In this document: positions 46,167 through 60,396 of the stretch, one piece after another
Position numbering within the stretch: position 1 is the stretch's first letter
Layout of the letters: the number at the start of each line of letters is the position of its first letter
From: Polytrichum commune
Taxonomy: Eukaryota; Streptophyta; Polytrichopsida; Polytrichales; Polytrichaceae
Length of the DNA stretch: 64,000 bases
Assembly: GCA_950295325.1 (NCBI GenBank)
Contig: OX485806.1
Coordinates: 37,820,001 to 37,884,000 of the forward strand
Reading direction: 5' to 3'
The notes under the pieces: model-generated
The model's database searches: none
What the model was told of the DNA's origin: nothing
What the model saw: the letters and a program-made list of their open reading frames with translations, nothing else
Position numbers and translations under genes: made by a program

Positions 46167-49100
46167 GACCGCGAGAAAACATCATTTTATGATTTATTGT
46201 GGTGATTGTTACATTCAACGAGGAGACTGCCAGTTCGCCTTTGGCACATTAGTTCTTAGGCAATAGTTATGCAATTTTTTATTTTGACATTGAAGAGCCC
46301 ATTCCCAACTAGAAGGCTTTCGAATAGGTATTTGAGGACATAGGAGGTCGAGGCAAATCAACACTTGATTGGAAGAGGCACATGATGTCATCTACATGCA
46401 TGATGATTTGCCATGGTTGGAGTCCAACACCTCTAGTGACTATCACCAAGGATCCAAGATTTTGTGGTTGTTCAAGGCATTGGAAATGGTCGCTTCGAGC
46501 TCCAGTTGATTATGGAGTACAATTGGCCAATCATCCCAAGGAGTTTTGTGACACCTAAAGACTGCTACGAGTTCTACATTTTCTTATGCACATTGCAAGC
46601 ATCAAGACCCCATATGCTTTCATGTGCAAATCTTCACAACCATTTTGGCATTTTGGTGTCAAAGGTATGATATTGTGTACAATGTGAATGAGGCCATATT
46701 TTGACAAAGATAAACTACAATTGAGCATGGTGGTACAAATGCTTGGAGGCTATGTGCACAACCTACTTCATCATTGGCCCTCACCATGGTTTGGTGAATG
46801 AGTTCAGAGCCACCCATTGCGGAGTAATTAGTTGAGAATTGAAGACTCAAAGGCTAATGCTTAACGCCATGATGCCATAGGAGGAGGTAATGGCATTGGG
46901 ATACATTGAAGACTATTGTCCATCTTCTCAGTTGGAATACAAGCAAATGGACCATGGCAATAAGCATACCAAGAGGTGAAGTTTTGTAAGACGCACAAAT
47001 ATTAGTGTGGGGCTGTGTAAGCCATTTTTTGGGTCATAGCCTAGCTGAAGTGGGCAATAGGAATCACCGATGCTAAAAGATTGAGATATGGTAGGTAGGC
47101 ATTAGGCCGATAGGCAATGGACTTGTGTTAACTGAGTGATTCGAATTCTTGACTTAATTAAACTATGTTATTGAGAATAATTGGAGGATTTGTGTGTGCA
47201 ATTGTCTTGTTATATATGGAGCAACATTATGATTGTTGATGGATACCTCATGAAGCGAATGTGAGATTTTTTGTGAGAGAAAGGGTTATAAGCATAATTC
47301 TAGGTAAGCGAGTTGTCAAGAGTATGAGTAGATGGATTAAAGATTGTGATAGTCAAATTTGAGCGTAAGAGTGGTGATAGACTAGGAAAGAATGAGAATG
47401 AGTGATACATAGCCAAAGTGAGGTATGTTAAAACATAATGCCGATTAATATTGTGAGTAGGTGTCATAAGAGTGCAATGGTCTGAGGAAGTTTTGCATGT
47501 CAATGGGAGAAAGAAAGATGTAGGGTTGTCAAAGCCATACTTAAACTTGAATATGTAATATTAAGGCGATAGCCTTTGAAAGTTAAAGCATGCGGGGTAA
47601 AACCACAATAGACGAGGAAGTATGAGAGTTGAGAGAGGCGATTGACTCAAATGACAAGAAAAAAAGAAAAAAAAATCTTCAAGACTAAGAAAAATCTAAG
47701 TAAATTTTTGAACAACAATTTGAGCAATGATACAAGTTTGAGGGAGGAAAGAAGTCAAAGTTAATGGCATGAGAATAGGCTATAATCTAAGAGAGGAGAT
47801 GGCACACGTTTGATTAGTAAAGTGGTTCAAACGTAATTCAATCTTAATATGGGAGGATGGAAGGCCAATAGCCTACGAGGGAAAGTGACGTCTATTTGTC
47901 ATATGAAGGACAATGGCCTTTGAGAATTAAAGGAAGTTGATTGAGATCCCAATGATTGAGTGCAATAGAGTGAAACAAAGGGCAATAGCCTTATAAATAC
48001 CGAATAATAGTACGACCAATGATTGGTCAAGAGGAAGCTAATTCCTACAGGGATAGAAGTCAAATAACATGAGTGAACGTGGACAAACTAAGAGAGCATA
48101 TCATGTGTTTAGATATTAGCAACTGAAATATGAAAGGGCATAGCCAAAACTTATAAAAGGATGTGATTGAGTAAGTGTGAGATATTACCATAGGGTAACA
48201 TTGCTATCATAACATAGCCTAATAAATCCACTGTGCATTGTCAAAATAGACAATGAACTTGCATGCGTAGTTGATAGAGCCCAAGGATATTTTAGGCAGG
48301 CTACAGGGTGCCAAAGACATTACCTTGAAAGGAGAAAGACCTTTCCTCATTGGAGTAAGATTGTAGCCAATGAAGTTTTTTGAGTATCCAAGATAGATTA
48401 GAGCATATAACAAAGGTAATAACCTATCTTGTTAGTGATTTGCTAACATGTGTGGTTGATTCTTAAGACAAGTTGTCAAGTCCACCAAAGATAAAGGTGG
48501 TGATTACAATTTTGAAGTCTCGCATGATGGTTTTAAGTTGATTAGGAGGATTTATCTTTGAGATTATTGCAAGTATAATACATGACAATTAAAGATTATG
48601 AGGTTACTCGAAAGTCATTACCCCCATATTTTGTCCTGACTATGAGTTATTGACCACTTGCCAAGCTTTTGAGCTTCACGACTGACATAGTGAATAGAAT
48701 TAAAGTGATAGGGGTCCACACACATAGAACATAATCACACACAATTAAGAAAGCACCAATGAACCACAAGAGTGTGAATTAACATGAATGAAGAAGAAAG
48801 AAAAGAAGTTTATGACATAGATTGTTATTAGAAACCTAAATCCAATGTGACATTAATCTTCATACACACTAGCTCAATTTTCCCTAAGACCTTACACCCG
48901 ATGTCGTTTTCCTTGGGTTAGTTTATGTGATAGCAGAAATCTAACTATATGAACCACTATACATATAAGATGCACCGCTATCGCGCATTTCTTCACGAGG
49001 AGTGCCCCAAACACCATGGGCACAAGGGGGACCCCGGAGTGACACCCGGGACGTGTGACGCCGTTGGTGAGGGGGCCCAAGTGATCCTAGTGTATGTGAG

Positions 49101-52100
49101 GGCCCCGGGCGTTGGGAATGCCTCCCACCCACGGAGACTAGAAGGCACGAGGGTAAGGCCATGAGCTATGCGTAGCATATGGCGTATTGATTCTAGAATG
49201 CTCAAGAACAGTTCAATTGGAGGTGTGAGCTAGGAGATATGGCAATTTGAGTGGGGCGCTGTCTCGGAACAGCGCCCTGGTACATCAGTGGCCTGGGAGT
49301 AGCTCCCGGGACTGCCAAGGTTTGGGCAAGCATAACTTCCTCAATACTTACCCAAATGGGACAAGTGAGGGGTCCATCGGCATCTGAGTGAAGCATAGAT
49401 GATGATGGAGTGGTCGTTTGTTAGCATCCAAGATCATACAAGAAAGTTATGGTGTTCTGAAGATGTTAGGGGCTTCTAGTCCTAGCGGCTAAGGGGAAAT
49501 GTCTACTTGGCCCCAACTCTTGGTAGAGAGACAAAAGGTTTTTTTGACACTGGGGTAGGGGCCCTGCCAAAAGTCTTAGAGGCTTATATGGGTAAGGTGG
49601 TGTGGTCTCACCCACCCGAGGCCGAACGGCACGGCCTTCATGGGCTTTGGTCCAATGTGAGGGCATAGTTGGCAATCATGGTTCAGGTCATTATAGTGTT
49701 GCTCCAGCAATGCGATGATCAACATAGGATTGGACTTTCATGGATGGAAGTCCACATCTAAGAATTGGTTACCGATTAAGGGGTGAGTCCCGAAAGCAAA
49801 GTAGGGGGTTGGTTTCCCTCCTATGAACTATAAGGTCCAGGGTAGGAGGAGCTAACCATTAGCATGGCGGAATGTGAAGGGTTAGCACTTGTGACCCTTG
49901 CTAGAAATGAAAATGGTCAAAATAATTAAGGGGCATAGCGAGGGTTGCGACAACCGCACAATTTGTTTAATCTATGGACCAAGATGTTGGAGGTAAATGC
50001 AATAAATAAAACACGGGTACAAGTTGTTTTATCTTAGATGACAAGTTCCTTGAAGTTATGAATAATGTTTTTGAGAAGTGTTAGGAGGAACATAACATTA
50101 CCAATCTCTTGGCTAAGTTCCATGGGACCATATATTACATGAGCATAATTATCATTTCAATATCATGATTCCTTGTTTATGGGGAGCACTCAAGTTGTGT
50201 ATTGTGAACTTTTCTACAAGCACTTGTAAGTAATCATCGTTTTTTAATCGCAACATTTTTCTTAGATAGCGAAAATCACATTAGATGGGTCTTAAGTGGC
50301 TCGTTTCCATAATCGGACCCCTAGATTTGATTGGTATATGGTTCGGTGAGGATCATACATCAAACATCATAAAGGCGCATGTTAAAAAGAGATTGGACTA
50401 CATCTTTGAATCTCAACAACTGCACACACTGAAGAAGAAAAAATGGACATAATTGGGAGGTCCTATGTATCCAGTCAAAAATTCAACAAACATGCAATTC
50501 TAATAATCATAAGTAAATCGGAGGAGGTCCGCTTTTCAATCCAGTTGTTACACATGTTTCATCATAGATTTGCTAATGCAACACGAGCTTTGTTGTGTGA
50601 ATCTAATTGGTAGACGTTAAAGAAACATGCCAAACAAACCAAATAACACCAACATTCCTTTATGGAGCCTTTTGGGCGGTGCCAAAAGAATCTACATCTA
50701 TTTGAGTCTATGCAAACATAATCCCAAGAAACAAGGGTTCATTGCTTTCTTTAGGCATTCATTCCACTAGAATGAGGGCCTTGGTGCTTATAAGTTAGTA
50801 TATTCGTTACTTTGAGTTTGCGTAGAAAACGGTTTCTCTTTATAAGAGCACCTTTCTTGTCTTCCCCATCTTTCACTCCTCCAACCGCTTTTGATAGGAA
50901 GACTTTTAGAACTTGTTCATGACCTTTGGCGGAGATTAGTGTGCGTGCGGTTCCAATTAACCCCACGAGCTTTGAAACAAGCTAGTCAAACGTGGACGGG
51001 GTCAGTTGGAAAGTTTGGAACGCCTCCTAATTCAGGCAAAGTTCCATGTACCAACCGTTGCAAAGAAGCAAAATATAGGTCAACATTTGCTAATATCTTC
51101 AAGCATCTTGTTGGTTAAGAATGTCTATGTGAAGTATGGGGGGTCAACATACAAGTTAGGGTGGATTTAGACTTGGAGTCAAGGCTCAAAAATGGGTTGG
51201 GATGAAAGAAATCCACTCCTCTCATTGGTAGAGAGGCTGGGACTCGCCTCTTCAAGTTTCCACCATGAGTTGGGGCCAATTAACAAATAAATTATTTTAT
51301 TCATCATGACAATGGCCTCAAGCCTTGGAAAAGAGAGCTCCGAACCTTGTGGACTCTTTCCCTCTAGTTGAGTCCATTGTCAGAGCTTTTATTTGCTTGT
51401 AGTAGTTTATTCTTTGAGCATTGAATAGGAGGGGAGAAATTCTAAATTTATTATACTTTAATCATTATCCATAGAATAGTTCATGAGTATGTTGGAACCT
51501 CTCATAACCCTCTCATAATTGCAGCCTCCAAATGATCCCAACCCCACCTAAATAGGTTTACACATGAAAGCAATGAATGGAGTTAGGTTACTTTCTTATT
51601 AATGGCCTTGGGGGCCGATTTGCATGCCACATGGGACATATTGGCCTTCGTTCACAATGGCCTTGGCCCCAAGTCTAAACATGCCCTTAGTAGATTTGTT
51701 TTTTGTGTCCAACATGCATATTAAAATGTGGTGGTTGTCCTCTTAGTCAACCCGTTTTGAATATTTCATTTACTGCATTTATTGAAGTTTGTATCTTGAA
51801 ATTATATAACAAAATGAAAGTACATGCAAAACTTCGGATACGGATTGGTTGATAAGATTATGCCAACATTGAAAATTTTGAAATAGGGTGACTATGACAA
51901 TATTAGGTCCACCCCTACATGTTTATGTAGGTCAAGCTTTTTACGCTCGAATCAAAGCCAACTTTCGGTGTTAAATTAGAAAAGGCGGTCAAGCCCCCCA
52001 TGCTCGAACTTCAATGTCTCCTTATAATTGTGTCAGCCACTTATGTCCGGGGGAAATTAGTGCAAACGTTCATGTGGAGGGGGGGGGTCCTGAATGTTTG

Positions 52101-52239
52101 TAATCTAGTGGTTCTCAACAACTTTGCGGGCACATGAAAGTGTGCTTGAATATCATATCATAGAACACATTATGACAAAGATGATAAGTCAAGCCTATAT
52201 AATATAAAGTGCACATCGTATAGGCAAAGTGTGATCATT
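46167..52239. other. Intergenic; degenerate repeats, no gene recognised
   Basis: Open frames are short and without domains. About 47560-48150 shows loose repeats of GGCRATAGCCTTTGA-type motifs. A GC-rich patch spans about 48990-49650, with GGGGGCCC and GGGCCCCGGGC clusters. A G-run lies at 52079. The rest is AT-rich and unassigned; the region may be an old retroelement graveyard, but I see no polymerase motifs. Confidence 0.45.
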
Positions 52240-52242
52240 TTA

Positions 52243-52727
52243 GGGTCGATTCACACAATGGTCGTCCAAGTCAAGAGGGCGTGGGATTGAGTGGCCAAAC
52301 TTTGTGGATAGTCCAAAGAAATGGGCCGAAAACAGCCAATAAAATATAGTAAATGCAACCTTTGGGTGGGCATAGTGTGAAGCCTCCAAAGGCCAACCCC
52401 AAAATCCAAACCCAAAGGAGCATCCCACTTTATTCCTTGCCCAAAACAACCCCTCCAATCTAACGGCCAAGATCTTGTCAATGACTGATTTTTTAATGAA
52501 AAAAAACCGACGGACTCTCGACCATAGTTTGGGTTTCCATTCCCGTCCAATCCAAACTCCCTTCGAGAGTCCGTCGCCTTCTTCAAAAAGTAACCAATTT
52601 AAATTGCAACGGCCTTTGGACTTTGGCGATAGTGTGCAGGGTCGAGAGGCCGAACTCTTGGTTTCTTGCAATTTGATTGGTGGAAATCAACGGCCTCTCG
52701 ACCTCCGCCCATAGTGTGAAGCGCCCC
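52243..52727. mobile_element. 485-bp Tourist/PIF-Harbinger-like miniature element
   Basis: The ends GGGTCGATTCACAC and GTGTGAAGCGCCCC are imperfect inverted repeats, directly flanked by TTA on both sides (52240-52242 and 52728-52730). A 3-bp TTA/TAA target duplication with GGG-C ends is the signature of PIF/Harbinger elements. The interior holds a second hairpin (GACGGACTCTCG/CGAGAGTCCGTC). The open frames crossing it have no domain. Confidence 0.8.
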
Positions 52728-55700
52728 TTAGAATCATACCAAAGATGCTTCTCATATACATCTTTCATAATGCAAGCCATTAGTACACTATACATATTGT
52801 TTAGTGGAGCCCACATTGTCCATTACCAAGCCACATTAATGATTTTGCAATTATTGAGTGGCAACCATGGGAAGCATGGGAACTTGCTACTTCGTGAGAA
52901 GTCGTAGAAGACACTCTAATTAACACGGCACGTTAATTTTCACATATGTCACACCAAAATAAATTTAATTTCTACTACCATAATGATTTATTTGTCACCC
53001 ATCATATCACATGCATATATTTTGGATAAGAATAAAAAGTTGCACAAATTCATGTGAGCTCCAATTCTACCTTTATCGCATGATTTCCTACCCTTAATTG
53101 AGGCAATTATAGCATAGACTTCATAACTCATGTTGGCAAATATAGGCGTTATCCTAGATTTCTACTCATTTCCTCTTATGCATATACACTACTTACATAG
53201 TCAACCTTCCAATAAATATATACGGGCTTACCTCTCATCCATCCAACACAAAAATACTTGACCCCCTATAGGGTTGTGGCTAGTTCATCTCAAATTACTT
53301 GGACTAGACTAATTTGGGTTCTTTAAAACTAAATCTAGGGACCACCTATTATTTCAAGGTTTTTATGTTGGATGAGTAAGAGGTTCTCTCTCTCTCTCTC
53401 TATGTATTGTCTTAACCATAAGTGAACCAGGCTAGTAACTTATGCTAAACCCAAGGTAAAGTTACTTTAGGGTTAGGGTAGTCTCAACTAACGAATATCC
53501 ACCATAGATCAGAACATCTGCATCTATGGCCACGATGGACTACCTAATTCTATATTAAGAGAGTGAGATCACAAGGACCTCCTTTCAAAGGTTAAAACGC
53601 GGTGGCGGTTTACCCTAAGTAACTTTTGTGTTTAGAGTAAGTGGTGCAATCTAGGCGTTTTGGGAGGTGTATGTAACTCCACTCTAACCTCGGATGCACA
53701 AGGTTCAAATGGCTAAGGAACAGGTAGAGTACTCCATGAAAGTATGTGTATTCTTGGTTGCAAACGTATGTCCATGTTGTACTTTATTGTGTGACATATA
53801 TAACAATTGGGTTCTGTTGTTATTCACCTCGTGTACGTTACTAACCCTCTCTTTGGATTTGGTTGGTGGCATGGGCACAGGTGAGGCAGACCCTTCACAA
53901 ATTTGACAACATCTTTAGGTTGTGCATACCAACTTTTGTTAGAAAATAGTGTGTACATAGGGCTTAGGCATTCTCTAATGATGAGGAATGTTAAGCAATA
54001 TTTTAAGCTATGATAGGGCTTTTGAAGTGATATTGGACAAGGTCTATGCTGGAAGTTGACATATTTTGGATATGTAATACATTACTTTACTCTAAGCACA
54101 CAAAGGTAAAACCTTGGTAAGTTGTTTGCTTATGATTGCTCATTTTCTTAGAGATATACCAAGAAATGACAAGGACCATGGTAGATAGTTGAATATGCAA
54201 GGGTGTAGCCATGAAAGAGGATCCCACCCACCCACCCGGGTTTTGAAAGGTACATGGATATGCAAAGGAATGGTGTGGCCTCTTAATAAGAGGATGTATT
54301 GCACAAAGACTAAGCTTGAAAGTAAGCATGGTTTTAAGCAAGAAAAGCCCAACTCTCTCTCTCTCTCGTTTTTGGGCAAGAAGTGATGATTTTTTTAAGT
54401 ATGGTTAATTGATAGCTAAGCACTTCTTCCAATATTTTAAAATAGTGAGAAATGTTAGAATCATTACTCATTTAGTGAAAGAAGGTTAGTAGTTCCAAAA
54501 GTAAACATTTCTTACTATTGGCAAGGGATAATTGTGCCTCTTGAGGCAAGGAATCTCCTTTATCCTCCTTCCCTTATAACGCAATAGACCATAATCGATA
54601 GGCAGTCATAGTAGACTCAAGACTATACTTGAATTAGAAAATCCCTTTGGGGAAGATAGTGCATGGGTTATTTTCTAGAATAATTTGTATAAGCACCATT
54701 GTCGAATTGAAGTAATTGGGTGTGAAGCCCTTGTTATTTGTGAGATTATTCCTTTGAGGTGTGGTTTAATGTGGTAAGGTTGTCTAGGGTGAACAACTGA
54801 TTGATTTATTGAGGAGAGCGAATCAAATTCAAGTTGAATGACATTGTTTGAAGAGCTTTTGGTTGATAAGGCAACGACTTTTGAATTATGACCATAGCTT
54901 GTGAATGTGTAACATGGTGGGAAGCCTTGGAGTTGATTAGATTAGTTTTTGAGTGAAAGCATGTGGCCATTTGATTGTTGCTCACTGTCGTTGCACTAGA
55001 CAATTGTCTCATCTTAGTTAAGTGAATATTTGTGTAGAGGGATGGTTATAAATGTCCTATCTGCAAATAGCCTAAGGAAAGTCAATGAGGTGTGATGCCC
55101 TTGACAATGAGAAAATAAGTTTTTGTATAGTGCATGCATATCATAGTGTGATTCTAGAAAATGGTCTTGTGAGATTAAGTGTGGTTGAAGTGTATGAGTC
55201 TTGTAAGCAATTGTCTAAATCATCATAAAAATAATCAACCCGAACCATAGTTTGAGGCAAAGAGGGTTGTGACAAATTAGTTTCAAGTAATTGGAAAGAT
55301 TGTTTGATTGACTTTTCGAGTGAGAGTACATGGATCAATATAGAGTCAAGTTGCTCGAGGCTACAAAATAAGCCAAGAAAAGCCAGGGCGTAAAGCTTTG
55401 TGTTGGATGTTATTGTCAAGTGAAATACTATTGTTGAGATTGTAGAGACTTCATGTAATTTGCTAAAAGCATAGATTAAAGTATGAAGCTTTGTGCTTTT
55501 AGTGTGTAAGAGTTAAGAAGATGCTCAATGTTAACTCAACAAGAAGAATTTCTTGGAATTTATACTAAGTGAGTGAAGCACTAAATTCAAGAAAGCAAAG
55601 TTAGGTATGTGTCTAAGGTGGTTCATAGTCTAAGAAGTTTGGTTGAGGAATAGAAACCATGATCCGCAACAAAACAATTATCTTTTGGGAGAAGAAGAGT

Positions 55701-58700
55701 TGACTAACATGAGGCAACATGATTAACCTTTGGCGATTGTCCGAGGAGTTGTTTGTTACCGGTAATCAAACTACCGGAAGTACTTGAGGAATTCTCTATT
55801 GGTGGAGAGTTGTGGAAACCGAGCCACTAGTCAACTTATTAGAAAGATTTCCCATGTATAAAGGCTGACCATAGTCATTTTGAAATAATTAAATAAGTAT
55901 TTAATTAAAAAGTTGAACTTAAATTTGTTTAAAAACTACCAAGTTATGTAGGCTAAGTGCCAATCTTAGAAAAACAATCAAGTGTCACAAAGAGCAAATA
56001 TTAAGATTGTTAAAATATGTTTATGAATCAAACTTGGACCAATTAATGCAATGAATTACTGAGGAGACTATTCTAGACTATTCTAGACTATGGTGCGAAT
56101 TATTGTCAAAATTAGATATTATATAATATTTTGTGACCACTTGTGAATTGAAATTAAAATCGTCTTAAATTCACGGAATGGACAATTGTTTTGGCACCTA
56201 CCTAATTTTTCGTGAACAATTGTTTTGGAAACTTACATGTGGATGCTTTTTAGTTGGTCTAGGTAAGGACAATGGCTACGCAAACTCATTCAATTCAAGA
56301 TAAATCAATCAACCCAGTAATCCGCATGGGCTTTCATTATAGTATTTCATGATTTATTAAATAAACTCTTGATTAAAGAAGGATTGTGGTTCATATTGGA
56401 TGACGTTGTTGACACTCAAAAGACAACTGACAAGTCGAGCTTCCTGCATTGGAATCCATGGTATAGCCAGTCGTTTGTTTTTGGACAATGCTAGGTTTTA
56501 AAGGAAGATTGCGCAATTGTATAAACTGCACGGAGTGACCTTTGTAATCCACCTTTTAATTTCAAATCACCCCATATAAATCCCCCGAACTGAGTCTATT
56601 CTAAGTTTCAGTACCCAATTCTTAGTTTAAACCTAATTTTGACCTATCAATTTCATAATGACACCTAGAACCCCAATTAACACTTATTTAGCCTTCCTTG
56701 TGTGTTTTGTTCAATCGAACCCAAACCCAAACCATATCTACACCTTCCAAGCTTCTTGTAGTGAATGTCAAGAAAATATTATCATGCATAAATTATTGGC
56801 CAAAGCATTCTTCAGCCACCATCTCCATGAAAAATTGTACAGTGTGTTTGTAAGGGCATATACGCCGGAGTTTTGTGTTTTCAAAGTGCATCTACTCTTC
56901 ACCATCCTCATTTCTTTTTTGTGCCATGCAAGCAAGATAAACTCTAATTCAAGTGCCATTCAACTAGAATTGGGTGCTTATTGTAGGAATATCAAAAGAT
57001 TTTTGACATTGAAACCTTAATTGCTTTTAAAAGCAAGGCAAAATTGGATGTGCTATACCAAAAATATTTTGACATTGAGACCTTTGTTACTTTTAAAAGC
57101 AAGGCAAAATTGGATGTGTTATAGCTCTTCCGTAATTTGGTTATAAAAAATGAATCCTCTCTTGCATCACTTGACTTTAGCTGTACATATATGTATAACA
57201 ATATAAGAATTACAAATTTGGAAGCTCATCGTGTTCAAACCAGTGTTGGTATGATCATTTAATTTTCATACAGTTCCAATATCTTTAATGAGTATTCCAC
57301 ATAGTATTTAGTGTCACATACATTATTTGCGGAGGGCTTAAACTAGGTGTCTATAGTAGTAGTGCCACATTTGCTAATTGTCAATATGTCATTATTGTCA
57401 AGATAAGTAACTTTCTGAAGTACAAAATTATTTACATTATGACGTTTAGCGTATCGCATTGGAATGCTTTAGATGATAGTTTGCATTACAAGAAGCTATC
57501 ATTGAGCATGCAAGTGGCAAGTGTCAGGTGGTTGTACTGATGGGTCAACCTTGTTGGCCATTAGTGTAACATGAAACAAGCATCATAATAGGGTAACGAC
57601 TCATCCCCATATGCCTTTTACCAAATAACCAAAGTCTTTCCTACAAATCAAGTAAAGCTCCCGGTTATGGCAGAGGCACCATGACTATCCATGTGCACCT
57701 AGACGCACCCACAATGAAATGGAGAGCTCTTCATCCCTACATAGGCTTAAATGAAAGTAACTCATAACTATATGCTAACTTTGAAATTTTGTGAAACCAA
57801 TCATAAACATTTTCAAAAACATATTGATGTTTGAAACCAAGAAATTTATGATGACAAAAAAAAATTCAGAAAAAAACTACATATTCTTGGAAATTAGTGC
57901 ATGTGGTGATATTGAACAAGTGACAAGTTCAAAATAGTGAAGGTCATGAAATTTACGTCCAAAACCATATATCGCCATTTTCTTTTAAGCATTACTTCAA
58001 ATGATACGTTTTCAAGGTCTCATCTTGGTATTCTACATTTGAAAACTCAATACAACGATAGAGGGCACCGTGAAAGCATATTCAAATTTGAACGACATTT
58101 TTCCATTACTATTAGGCGTTTGACCAAAACATGTATGGTTTTAAGACCGGGACATTTATTTTGGGCCACTTTCCATGCTTGCACCCACCTACAAGAACTT
58201 GCTCCACAAATTTTTGAGTAGGTTTCTATTAAGTAACTTTCACACATGGTTGTTATTTTATCTACCAAGCAACGGCATGTTGGATACTTTCAAAGAAAGG
58301 TAAAATGCCTTACCACCGATCTACCTTTACCACCGATTTTTGTTGATGGAGTTCCTCGCGCCCTTGCAGCCACAGCTTAGAGCAACCAATCACCAAGGCC
58401 AGAGGCGTTACTTTTAAAGGTCCTAGTTTCTTCCCTCATCTCTAGGCATTGATGGGAGGGTCGTTGCTTGAGGTCTAAAACCTTTGTTTTTAAACCATGC
58501 CACGCCCTCTGTGAGCTAGGCTTGGGCTAGATAGCACCGATAGTGCAGAGGTCATGTTTTTAAAACAAACTTTTACACTAAGTGAGGTTCCGCTAAAGTC
58601 AAGTGGGAAGGGGGCATAAGTATCCTTATTAGTAATGTGACACTGAATACCATAATATGAGATGCGTAATATTTCATTAGCGTTTCATAATGAATATTGC

Positions 58701-59349
58701 AAGTTGATTTTAACAAAATCTTTATTTAGTTCATGTTAAAAAAATGATTTTTTTTAGTTTCTTGCGTGATTAGAGAAGGATACTCTCAACAACTCTTCTT
58801 TGGAGAGAAACGCCATTAGTTTTCATGAAAACAATGAATCATTAGAACAAATATTCTCTAGTTTGAAGATTCATCACTAGGAGCTCAAATGGGAAGCAAA
58901 AATAGCACAATAACCATGCAGTCCACTATTCAAAACATTGTCTTGAAGTAGATCTCAAACACTAAATTCTTGTAAATATTATAATTTCCGAAAGGGCCTC
59001 AAATTGGTGCTAGAGAGGTTGGAGCAATGTTGTCCCAACCACAATGTGGTATCTCTGGATGTTGGGGTTTAACCCTCAAAATCAAGAAGAAAAGGAAATA
59101 AAAAATTCAACATGTAGTTGGTACATGCCGAGACAATACGGGATCACCCAAGACATAAATTCATATGCACATGTGCAACATGCTAGGACGGCATTGATCT
59201 AAGCCAATAAACCTACATGTGGTCATAGCACTTAGAGAGTTTGAACCCGAGTTGTAACCTTGATTACGAGGTGTTTATTTAATTTGAAACAAAAATGCTT
59301 ACAAATAGTTATTTCAAGACATAAAGCACATGGATGTGATCCACATGGA

Positions 59350-60085
59350 TTGCTATCAACAAGTTTGCTTGACAAAGTGTTGAAGTTCTAGCCTTACAAC
59401 CTTCATTCAATAGCAAACTGAATAATGTGCAAAGAGATCACTTAACATGAATGCCTTTCAATGCTCAATGTAATGCGCACACACACACACAACACGTAAT
59501 GATAAAATCCATATGCATAACATCCAAAGTGTACAACTTGGCATGGGCCACATGGTAATGAACATAAATCCTTGTAACGTTTTCTAAAAAAAACAACAAA
59601 CATGTGTAGAAATGGTGGCTAAACATACTAGATATTGCATAGAATTGTACATTGTATTCCTTCACACATTTTTTGACATTTGCATCCTAATTCCACACAA
59701 TATTTCTTCAATTAATAAAAAAAATCACTAGAAGGATAGAGCTACTTCAACATGGGTAAATATTTTATAAGAAACAATTCAAAACGAAACCTAACAACAT
59801 AGAGCCCCTCAATAGATTATGGGCTTTGTAAATGGTAACGATGGGGCAGTGACCTTACATGGTGTAATTGTCCACCGATGACCCTTTGTCTAATGGGCAC
59901 TGGGCCATTAACATTACAAACATACACTTTATTCACGCCGACTTTACAAAAAGTCAGGAGTATCTATCTATCTATCTATCTATCTTTGTAATTGTCCACC
60001 GTGATCCACGGCATGGCATTCAAGTGGATAACCATTATTGATCTTCCTCTACATTTGACAATCCATAATTTGCTCCGAGGGCTTA
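59350..60085 (-). repeat. Inverted relative of the 43.9-44.7 kb repeat
   Basis: It matches 43860-44680 in reverse complement, with matching blocks in collinear order. It is interrupted by a 109-bp insertion at 59878-59986 that the other copy lacks. Confidence 0.7.
59878..59986 (+). mobile_element. SINE-like insertion with (TATC)n tail and 15-bp target duplication
   Basis: TGTAATTGTCCACCG occurs at 59863-59877 and again at 59987-60001, bracketing 109 bases that end in about six TATC units. The homologous site at about 44041-44060 has the target once and no insertion. A long target duplication plus a simple-repeat 3' tail is the mark of LINE-mediated retroposition. I cannot assign the 5' head; it has no clear tRNA boxes. 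Confidence 0.75.
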
Positions 60086-60396
60086 TGCTTGATAAGGCCC
60101 TTGGGACATGGCCTATATTGACCAAGAAATTCCCTTTTGTCTCCAAATCCCCGTTGCGACCTTGGTAATGTGTAAAGGGTTGAAAAGCACAATGGTCACG
60201 TTTTGAACAAAAACATGCCATAAGGATGCATGGCTTTTTAGTGCAACCCCCGTGGCAAGTGCTTGGAACTTCAAAATCCATGTGTGTATGTTATGCTTAT
60301 TTTGATGAATCTCATAACATTATTAAGCAATTTGCATTCGTTCATGTGGGGCCTAAGAATATGTCCATGGGATGCCTCAACCTAACGCATATCAAG

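Larger units (their letters stand above)
52728..60395. other. Intergenic; no gene recognised
   Basis: AT-rich DNA with short unsupported open frames. Recognisable items are a short TC tract at about 53386, a TC run at about 54353, and the inverted relative of the 43.9-44.7 kb repeat at 59350-60085 with its SINE-like insertion. The rest is unassigned. Confidence 0.45.

Noticed and set aside
50751-51118. Short basic frames on both strands as a transposase remnant
   Set aside because: No catalytic motif or terminal repeats could be tied to them.
52240-52671. 143-codon minus-strand frame
   Set aside because: It lies wholly inside a miniature transposon and its residues show no domain.
53640-53710. 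GGTTCAAATGG as a tRNA B box
   Set aside because: No matching A box or cloverleaf could be formed around it.
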